Source of the DNA: Deltaproteobacteria bacterium | Lineage (GTDB): Bacteria; Myxococcota_A; UBA9160; SZUA-336 | DNA: 8,229 bases | Direction of reading: 5' to 3' | Assembly: GCA_030673955.1 (NCBI GenBank) | Contig: DAOVBF010000042.1 | Location: 1 to 8,229 of the forward strand | Part shown: positions 1-5,238 of the stretch, piece after piece | How the letters are laid out: each line of letters opens with the position of its first letter | Numbering within the stretch: the stretch's first letter is position 1 | Notes under the pieces: model-generated | The model's input: the letters and a program-made list of their open reading frames with translations, nothing else | Database searches by the model: none | Told to the model about the DNA's origin: nothing | Made by a program: the position numbers and the translations under genes

Positions 1-175
1 GCTCTCACAGCCTACACCGAAGGGCGGGCGCAGGGATAGTCCTAAGGCGTGGCCGCGCCGCGCGCGCCGTCGAGCATTGTGAAGAAAGCGAGAATAATGA
101 GGCGTTTTGGCCTCTAATGTGTAGGCTCGCTCCCCCTGAACGACGTGTCCGACATGGACTCCCGCGAAAGCCATG
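1..175. other. Non-coding stretch downstream of the response regulator
   Basis: No convincing gene is visible here. The stretch is less uniformly GC-rich than the flanking genes, with an A/T-richer patch near 80-120. It contains a 9-nt inverted repeat (AGCCTACAC at 9-17, GTGTAGGCT at 119-127), a small hairpin at 99-114, and a 7-nt inverted repeat (GACATGG 151-157, CCATGTC 171-177) that runs into the stop codon of the minus-strand response regulator. Whether any of these acts as a terminator or belongs to a small RNA cannot be decided from sequence alone. Confidence 0.5.
99..114 (-). terminator. Weak terminator-like hairpin after the response regulator
   Basis: Read on the minus strand, GAGGC and GCCTC form a 5-bp stem around a CAAAAC loop, followed by ATTATTCT, which is only partly T-rich. 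It lies about 60 nt past the response regulator stop, a reasonable place for the end of the two-component operon. The stem is short and the T tract broken, so it would be a weak intrinsic terminator at best. Confidence 0.25.
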
Positions 176-892
176 TCAAACGGATCCTGGCTCTTCGATC
201 AAGCGATAGCCGAACGCGCGGACGGAGAGCAGGTAGCGCGGATGGGACGGGTCGGGCTCGATCAGCTTGCGCAGGCGCAGGATGAAGGTGTCGACGACAC
301 GGGTACGTGTCTGCGGGTGCAAGCCCCAGACCTCCCGCAGGATCTCGCCGCGGCTCACCGCTGAGCCCCGGCGCTCCTGGAGTAAGCTCAGCAGTCCCAG
401 CTCCTTTGCGGTAAGTGGCATAGACACGCCATTGCGTTCTAGCTCGAAGCGATCGGGATACACATGGCTCTCGCCGATCCGGAAAGGCCCCGGCAAGGTC
501 CCCTCCTCGTCCGCGTGTGAAGCGCGACGCAGCAGGGTGCGAACGCGGGCCTGCAGCACCGGCAGGGAAAAGGGCTTGGTTAGGTAATCGTCGGCGCCCA
601 TGTCGAGCCCGTCGACGATGTCCTGCTCCGTGTCCCGAGCGGTGAGCAGCAACACCGGTAGCTGGTTGTTCGCCTTGCGCAGGCGCCGCAGCACCTTGAG
701 GCCCGAGATCCCGGGCAGCATGATGTCCAGGACCAACAGATCGATGGGCGGTGCGCTGGCGCGCTCGAGCCGCTCCAGCGCCGGCTCGCCGCGCTCGAAG
801 ACCTCGACCCGATAGCCCTCCGCCTCGAGGTTGAAGCGCAGACCCCGGGCGAGGTGCTCCTCGTCCTCAACCAGCAGGATGCGCGTGTCCAT
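176..892 (-). CDS. OmpR/PhoB-family response regulator
   Basis: A 238-residue cytoplasmic two-component response regulator, predicted to bind DNA when phosphorylated by the kinase encoded just upstream. The N-terminal receiver domain (about 3-118) has all hallmark residues: acidic pair E9/D10, phosphoacceptor D56 in LVLDIMLPG, T84 in LLLTARD, and K106 in the TKPF motif. The C-terminal winged helix (about 140-233) is of the OmpR/PhoB type, with the recognition-helix region RTRVVDTFILRLRKLI and the wing sequence VRAFGYRL. The length is normal for the family. The ATG at 892 lies inside the 3' end of the kinase gene (26-nt overlap), which suggests translational coupling; the upstream GGGG is a weak ribosome site. 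Target genes are unknown; the divergently transcribed peptidase genes are a positional candidate only. A specific name (such as PhoB, PhoP or BaeR homologue) cannot be given from the sequence. Confidence 0.95.
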   Translation of the reverse strand: MDTRILLVEDEEHLARGLRFNLEAEGYRVEVFERGEPALERLERASAPPIDLLVLDIMLPGISGLKVLRRLRKANNQLPVLLLTARDTEQDIVDGLDMGADDYLTKPFSLPVLQARVRTLLRRASHADEEGTLPGPFRIGESHVYPDRFELERNGVSMPLTAKELGLLSLLQERRGSAVSRGEILREVWGLHPQTRTRVVDTFILRLRKLIEPDPSHPRYLLSVRAFGYRLIEEPGSV

Positions 893-1802
893 CGAGCTGC
901 CCCGGGAGCGTCACGATGAAGCGGCTCCCCCTGCCTTCCCCTTCGCTCTCGGCGCGTACCGAGCCGCCATGGGCGCGAACCACGTTACGCACGATGTAAA
1001 GTCCCAGGCCCAGGCCGCGGGTGGCGCGCACGGTCTCGTGCGACAGTCGTTGGAAGCGCTGGAAGATACGCCCGAGCGTGTTCGGAGGGATTCCCTGCCC
1101 CTGATCGGCGACCTCGACCTCGAGCTTGCGCCCCGAGGCGGCACGGACCCGGACGTCCACGTGAATCTTGGCTCCGGCGTAGCGAATGGCGTTCTCGATC
1201 AGGTTCCGAAAAGCGACGCGAAGCTGCTCGATATCGCCCCGCACCCACGCGCGCGCCGGCAGCTCGAGGCGCACGCAGTCCTCCTCGAGCCCGTGGCGGC
1301 TGCGCGCCTCGCCCACGCAGTCGCGGAGCAGCGCGCCGAGATCCACGGACCCCCCGCGAATGCGCCTCACCTCGCTGCGCGCGGCGTGCAGGATCTGATC
1401 GATTGTGCGTTGGAGGCGGTCGAGATCCTCGGTCATGATCTCGAGGAACTCCTGTCTGCGCATCGGCTCGAGCTCCTGAGCGCGTAGCGTGTCGAGGTAG
1501 AGGCGGAGCGATGTCAGTGGCGTGTGGAGCTCGTGCGTCACCGCGTCGATGAAGTTCTGCTGACGTTGATTGCTTCGGATCTCGCGCACGAGCCACACGG
1601 TTTGCAGGATCGTCAGCGCGATGATGAGCACGAAGAAGAGCGAGCCCAGCGTCACCAGCACCCAGTGGATGGCCGCGAAGCCCTCGGCCAGGGCCTGGAA
1701 CTCACGCGTCACCAGGATCTGCCAGCCGACCGTCAGCGCGATCGTGATGGCCACCAGGGCCGTGGTGAGCATGATGGGGACCGAGACCCGCGGATGTCTC
1801 AT
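867..1802 (-). CDS. Membrane sensor histidine kinase (HisKA/HATPase)
   Basis: A 311-residue sensor kinase, first gene of the two-component operon. Two hydrophobic segments (about 9-30 and 47-72) flank only about 16 residues, so there is essentially no periplasmic sensor domain. No HAMP domain is evident: the second membrane segment is followed within about 12-15 residues by the dimerisation/phosphoacceptor helix. The H-box is FIDAVTHELHTPL with phospho-His H90. The catalytic domain shows the N-box (FRNLIENAIRY, N204), G1 box (VADQGQGIP, D233), F-box (IFQRFQRL) and G2 box (RGLGLGLYIV), so it should be active. Such a compact layout fits a kinase that senses the membrane itself or an accessory membrane protein, but the signal is unknown. 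The ATG at 1802 gives a sensible short cytoplasmic N-terminus. No clear Shine-Dalgarno precedes it, and a later Met11 is a possible alternative start. Confidence 0.93.
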   Translation of the reverse strand: MRHPRVSVPIMLTTALVAITIALTVGWQILVTREFQALAEGFAAIHWVLVTLGSLFFVLIIALTILQTVWLVREIRSNQRQQNFIDAVTHELHTPLTSLRLYLDTLRAQELEPMRRQEFLEIMTEDLDRLQRTIDQILHAARSEVRRIRGGSVDLGALLRDCVGEARSRHGLEEDCVRLELPARAWVRGDIEQLRVAFRNLIENAIRYAGAKIHVDVRVRAASGRKLEVEVADQGQGIPPNTLGRIFQRFQRLSHETVRATRGLGLGLYIVRNVVRAHGGSVRAESEGEGRGSRFIVTLPGQLDGHAHPAG

Positions 1803-1921
1803 CGTCTCAGGAGTTTACGGGTTCCCGTTCAGTCCCAAAAGTCCAGCCGGCTGTGAGTCCCACGGGGCCCAGCCGCCGATTGTGTAGAATCGCGCGGTTT
1901 TCTTTCTGGGAGGTCTGGTTC
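1803..1921. promoter_or_regulatory. Divergent intergenic region between kinase and peptidase genes
   Basis: This region must carry promoters for both directions. On the plus strand TAGAAT (1885-1890) resembles a sigma-70 -10 box, but no good -35 hexamer lies at the usual spacing. On the minus strand a weak TAAACT (1811-1816) sits about 9 nt before the kinase ATG. If used, it would give an almost leaderless transcript, consistent with the missing ribosome site there. Possible regulator sites are the palindrome ACGGG-TT-CCCGT (1817-1828) and three copies of AGTCC (1831, 1840, 1856). All are short and none is proven; autoregulation by the response regulator is conjecture. Confidence 0.35.
1908..1913 (+). 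promoter_or_regulatory. Ribosome binding site deciding the lipoprotein start
   Basis: GGGAGG lies 8 nt upstream of the GTG at 1922. This is the only strong Shine-Dalgarno near the 5' end of this reading frame. It favours GTG 1922 over the farther upstream in-frame GTG at 1853. The shorter start also yields a proper lipoprotein signal peptide. Confidence 0.7.
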
Positions 1922-3694
1922 GTGCTGCAGGGCTTTCGGGCTTTCGTCCGCTCCCTCGGGCCGATCCTCGCGCTCGCCGCCTGCTCGACCCTACCCCAAG
2001 CGCCTCCTCCCACCCACAGCCTCGAGGCCCGCGCCGCGGCCATTGCGGCAGAGGTGTCTCGGGTTCGCGGCCTGGAGCTGAAAAGCGCGGTGCCCGTCGG
2101 AAAGAAAGACAAGCCCAGCCTCCGGGCCGCCTACCAGGAGCTGATTCAGGAGGAGTGGAGCGACCACGACGACGGGACCGAGCGCGCCTACAAGCTCTTC
2201 GGCCTGCTGCCGGAGGAGATGCATCTCAAGTCGTATCTCCTCGATCTCTACTCGGCGCAGGTGGCCGGCTACTACGACCCCAGGAAGTCCGAGTTCTTCG
2301 TTGTGGAGACAGCGGAGCCAGGTTTGGGCGAAGAGCAGCCCGAGGTGCTCATGAACTTCGTCATCGCGCACGAGCTCGTTCACGCGCTCCAGGACCAGCA
2401 CTTCGACCTGAAGGCCATCCAGAACCGGTTCAAGCAGCAGAACGACCGAGGGCTCGCGAGTGTTGCGGTCATGGAAGGGGATGCGACGCTGGCCGCCTTC
2501 GACCACCTGCTCTGGCAGCGCGTGGGATGGCCTCTTACGCTGGCCGCTCCGGCGGGTCGCCGCGTCGTGGCCGTTGTGTCGACACTGGGCGAGCGCTTCG
2601 GCGTGGTCGGCGACACTCCGGAGGCCCAGCAGCTTCGCGACGCACCCGCCGTGATCCGGGCGGAGCTGTTCTTCGCGTACCTGCGTGGCATGGCGTTCGT
2701 CTCGGCCGTGCGCGCCGAGTTCGGCTGGGAAGGGGTGGACGCCGTGTTTCGGGACCTTCCCGATTCAACCGAGCAGATTCTGCATCCCGAGCGCTACATC
2801 GACCGGCGCGACCGCCCCGCGACGGTTCATCTGGCCGAGCCGCCGGCCGGCTGGGAGCCCGTCTTCGAAGAGAGCCTGGGCATGCTGACCACCCAGGTGC
2901 TGCTGCGCGAGCACCTGGGGCGACGGGCCGCGAGAGCGGCGGAGGGCTGGGACGGGGACCGCTACGTTGTATGGGAGAGCCCGACGGGCGCCATGCTGGG
3001 ATGGCTCACGGTCTGGGATCGACCCCATCAGGCACGTCGCTTCATGCGGACCTACCGTCGGCTCTTGAGACGCAAGCTCCGCGACGCACAGCCCTTCGCG
3101 ATCCGACAACGGGGCTACGTGGTTGCGGCCGTCGAGGGTGGTGCCCCGGGCGAGGCGGAGGCGGCCGCCTCACGACTGCTCGCAAGCCGGATCGAGCACC
3201 CCGCCGACGACTGGCCGCCGGAGAGTGGGCTCGAGCGCTGGCTGCGCTGGCCCCTCAGCGTTCGCCAGCTGGATCAGGTCTTCGAGGTGGCCTGCCTGGG
3301 AGGGCATCTCTTCCGGCTCCGCAACCACGACCGTGGGCATCAGCTGTCCCTGCTCGACGGGTGGCTCGGGCGCTCCGAGCGCAACCCCGACAGACACGGC
3401 CTCTCAACCGCGGGCGGGTTGATCTGGGCGTCCGCCGACCGGAACCAAGCCTACCGCGCCGGCGGTCTGACGCCGCTCTTCGACTTCCAGACGCGCGCCG
3501 TTGGCCCCGAACAGCATGCGGAGTTCGGACTGGTGCGGCTTCCCTTTCTCGGTCCCGTGCTTTCGCTCCGAAGGGAAGCGGGCGTGACGCGCCTGAGCCT
3601 GCTGCGGGGTCTCGCGCTGCGAATCCAATGGGGGCCGGGACAACGTCCCGGCTCGCGGGTTCGTGTGCTCTTGATCCCGATCCCGGGCCTATAG
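1922..3694 (+). CDS. Predicted zincin-type metallopeptidase lipoprotein
   Basis: Starting at GTG 1922 the product has 590 residues. Residues 1-21 form a lipoprotein signal: basic start, hydrophobic stretch, lipobox LAAC with lipidated C21. Ser at +2 suggests outer-membrane sorting. The catalytic signature is HELVH (H150-H154), followed by LQDQHFDL and, about 30 residues later, MEGDA with E185 as likely third zinc ligand, a gluzincin-like arrangement. Other motifs, GYYDPRKSEFF ahead of the active site and TEQILHPERY (283-292) after it, match from memory a family of uncharacterised bacterial HExxH proteins. LGWLTVWD lies near 359-366. The last 150 residues, from about W440, form a region I do not recognise. 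The protein probably acts in the periplasm or on the outer membrane, but no substrate is known and activity is untested. It is followed after 4 nt by an exported M20 peptidase, so the two are probably co-transcribed. Confidence 0.85.
   Translation: MLQGFRAFVRSLGPILALAACSTLPQAPPPTHSLEARAAAIAAEVSRVRGLELKSAVPVGKKDKPSLRAAYQELIQEEWSDHDDGTERAYKLFGLLPEEMHLKSYLLDLYSAQVAGYYDPRKSEFFVVETAEPGLGEEQPEVLMNFVIAHELVHALQDQHFDLKAIQNRFKQQNDRGLASVAVMEGDATLAAFDHLLWQRVGWPLTLAAPAGRRVVAVVSTLGERFGVVGDTPEAQQLRDAPAVIRAELFFAYLRGMAFVSAVRAEFGWEGVDAVFRDLPDSTEQILHPERYIDRRDRPATVHLAEPPAGWEPVFEESLGMLTTQVLLREHLGRRAARAAEGWDGDRYVVWESPTGAMLGWLTVWDRPHQARRFMRTYRRLLRRKLRDAQPFAIRQRGYVVAAVEGGAPGEAEAAASRLLASRIEHPADDWPPESGLERWLRWPLSVRQLDQVFEVACLGGHLFRLRNHDRGHQLSLLDGWLGRSERNPDRHGLSTAGGLIWASADRNQAYRAGGLTPLFDFQTRAVGPEQHAEFGLVRLPFLGPVLSLRREAGVTRLSLLRGLALRIQWGPGQRPGSRVRVLLIPIPGL
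3634..3652 (+). other. Perfect 8-bp hairpin inside the 3' end of the lipoprotein gene
   Basis: GCCGGGAC (3634-3641) and GTCCCGGC (3645-3652) form an 8-bp GC-rich stem around a 3-nt AAC loop, about 40 nt before the stop codon. There is no T tract after it, so it is not an intrinsic terminator. It could slow ribosomes or affect mRNA stability between the two peptidase genes, or simply reflect the GC-rich coding sequence. Confidence 0.35.
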
Positions 3695-3698
3695 AGCG

Positions 3699-5018
3699 AT
3701 GGGCGGGCTGCTTTCCGGCTTGGCGCTCGTCGTGGCCCTCTCGGGCTGGCTGCTGGCTCCGTCCAGCGCGCGAGCGAAGCTGCTGGCCGAAGAGATCGAG
3801 CTGAAGGTGGTCCTGGACGCGCGTGCGCCCGAGATGGTCGAGACGCTCGAACGCTGGGTCGAGCTCAATACCGGCACCTGGAATCGCGAGGGTCTGGAGC
3901 GCTTCGCCAAGCTTTTTTCGGCTTCGCTCTCGGAGCTCGGCTTCGCGGTTACGATCGAGCCCGGGCAGGAGATCGGTCTTCCTGATCGTGCAGCAAGCCG
4001 CAGCGGTCCGCTCGTCGTCGCGCGCCGTCCGGCCTCCCCCGACGCTCCGGAGGCCCCGCGCTTCCTGCTCGTCGGCCACTGCGACACGGTCTTCGAGCCG
4101 GACTCGCCCTTCCAGGAGTTCCGCATCTCGCCGGAGGATGCCGGACAGGCGCTGGGTCCCGGGGTCGCCGACATGAAGGGTGGCCTCGTCGTCATGCTCT
4201 TTGCGCTACGTGCGCTCGCGGAGACCGGCGATCTGGACGCTGCCGCATGGACCGTGCTGCTCAACGCCGACGAGGAGGTCGGCTCCCCGGCCTCGCGGGA
4301 GCGGATCGAGGCCGAGGCGCGGCGTGCGAACTTCGGCTTCGTGTTCGAGCCGGCGCGTCCGAATGGCGCAATGATCCGCTCGCGTCGCGGCATCGGTCAG
4401 TTCCGTCTGCAGGTTGTCGGTGTCGCGGCTCATGCCGGCAACGACCACGCGCGAGGACGAAGTGCGATCCGCGAGCTGGCCGAGAAGGTGCTGCGCATCG
4501 AGGCCATGACGGATTACACACGAGGGGTCACGCTCAATGTCGGCACCATTCAGGCCGGGACGAAACGGAATATCGTGCCCGACCACGCGGAGGCGTGGGT
4601 GGACGTGCGCTATGACGATGCGGAGCGCGGAGAAGAGATCCGCAAGCAGCTCGAGCAGCTGGCGGCGGAGGTCTTCGTGGACGGCACCCAGACGCGGCTC
4701 TGGGGAGCGCTGCACCGTCCTCCCAAGCCGGCGAGCGAGGACACGCTGCACCTGCTCCAGCAGTACGAGGACGTGGCGCGCGAGCTTGGCTTCGCTACGC
4801 CGGCGTCGCTTCATGCGGGAGGCGGAACCGATGGCTCGCTCATGAGCGCGGTGGGACTCCCCACGCTGGACTCGATCGGGGTGCGGGGAGGCAAGGCGCA
4901 TACCGAAGGGGAGTTCGTCGTGCTGGGCAGTCTTCCGGAGCGGGCGGCGATCGCCGCCATCCTGCTGCGTCGTCTCAGCGGAGGGCCTTTAGCTTCGGTT
5001 CCTGCAGCGGATCCGTGA
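3699..5018 (+). CDS. Exported M20-family metallopeptidase (carboxypeptidase G2-like)
   Basis: A 439-residue peptidase of the M20 family, resembling the glutamate carboxypeptidase/carboxypeptidase G2 group. These are two-zinc enzymes that remove C-terminal residues or hydrolyse small amide-linked substrates. An N-terminal Sec signal is visible: hydrophobic core 4-20, then a probable cleavage site after SARA (residue 26), so it should act in the periplasm or outside. The metal and catalytic residues are all present: H127 in GHCDT, bridging D158 in GVADMKGG, catalytic E192 and ligand E193 in NADEEVGS, E217 in FEPA, and H401 in GGKAHTEGE. The dimerisation (lid) domain lies about 230-340, with GVAAHAGNDHARGRSAI typical of the family. 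The ATG follows the upstream stop by 4 nt and lacks a strong ribosome site, suggesting translational coupling. Exact substrate is undetermined; an aminoacylase or dipeptidase role is possible. Confidence 0.9.
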   Translation: MGGLLSGLALVVALSGWLLAPSSARAKLLAEEIELKVVLDARAPEMVETLERWVELNTGTWNREGLERFAKLFSASLSELGFAVTIEPGQEIGLPDRAASRSGPLVVARRPASPDAPEAPRFLLVGHCDTVFEPDSPFQEFRISPEDAGQALGPGVADMKGGLVVMLFALRALAETGDLDAAAWTVLLNADEEVGSPASRERIEAEARRANFGFVFEPARPNGAMIRSRRGIGQFRLQVVGVAAHAGNDHARGRSAIRELAEKVLRIEAMTDYTRGVTLNVGTIQAGTKRNIVPDHAEAWVDVRYDDAERGEEIRKQLEQLAAEVFVDGTQTRLWGALHRPPKPASEDTLHLLQQYEDVARELGFATPASLHAGGGTDGSLMSAVGLPTLDSIGVRGGKAHTEGEFVVLGSLPERAAIAAILLRRLSGGPLASVPAADP

Positions 5019-5045
5019 GTTCGGTTTGCGCTCGAGCCGCGCTGC

Positions 5046-5074
5046 TTTACGGGTCCGGAAGGAGGGAGTAGATT
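5046..5074 (+). promoter_or_regulatory. Predicted sigma-70 promoter of the SRP RNA and dnaX operon
   Basis: TTTACG (5046-5051) and TAGATT (5069-5074) are separated by exactly 17 nt, each matching the sigma-70 consensus at 4 of 6 positions. The expected transcription start, 7 nt past the -10 box, is 5081, which is precisely the first base of the SRP RNA terminal stem. This agreement between two independent readings is the main support. Confidence 0.6.
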
Positions 5075-5080
5075 GAGTGG

Positions 5081-5214
5081 GTCCGTCTCCGACGGTGATC
5101 GCTGGGTCCCGGTCGGTGTGGCGTTCGTGAACTCCGTCAGATCCGGAAGGAAGCAGCGGTAGCGATGCGCCTCAGGTGACCGGAACGGCCCAGCGATCTC
5201 CGGCGGAGACGGAC
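5081..5214 (+). ncRNA. ffs: Small bacterial signal recognition particle RNA (4.5S-type)
   Basis: The conserved SRP domain IV is unmistakable: GTCAGATCCGGAAGGAAGCA (5136-5155) contains the GGAA tetraloop (5145-5148) closed by C/G and the asymmetric and symmetric internal loops that bind Ffh. The rest folds into the expected rod. GTCCGTCTCC (5081-5090) pairs perfectly with 5205-5214, GATCGCTGGG (5097-5106) with 5189-5198, CCGGTC (5109-5114) with 5178-5183, and GGCG (5120-5123) with 5168-5171. The predicted length, 134 nt, is slightly longer than the 114-nt E. coli RNA, and there is no Alu domain. With Ffh and FtsY it targets nascent membrane and exported proteins to the translocon. Location directly before dnaX matches other bacteria, for example Bacillus subtilis. 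No terminator is seen before dnaX, so the RNA may be processed from a longer transcript. Ends are inferred from the stem. Confidence 0.93.
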
Positions 5215-5238
5215 GTTCTCAGAGGTGTAGGTCCCCCC

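Noticed and set aside
831..1487. Plus-strand open frame of 218 codons opposite the histidine kinase
   Set aside because: Its translation lacks recognisable domains and lies antisense to a kinase with every catalytic motif; long antisense open frames are expected in GC-rich DNA.
1853..1921. N-terminal extension of the lipoprotein from GTG 1853
   Set aside because: No ribosome site precedes it and it would put 23 Arg/Phe/Trp-containing residues before the lipoprotein signal; GTG 1922 has GGGAGG at 8-nt spacing.
2155..3804. Plus-strand open frame of 549 codons overlapping the zincin lipoprotein and the M20 start
   Set aside because: The product is Arg/Pro/Ala-rich without motifs and overlaps a frame with a clear HELVH site and signal peptide; it is a shadow frame.
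3255..4079. Minus-strand open frame of 274 codons
   Set aside because: It has low-complexity Arg-rich composition, no motif, and is antisense to two well supported peptidase genes.
5176..5238. Extended dnaX start at GTG 5176
   Set aside because: These codons lie in the 3' half of the SRP RNA, and the conserved DnaX N-terminus begins at ATG 5239.
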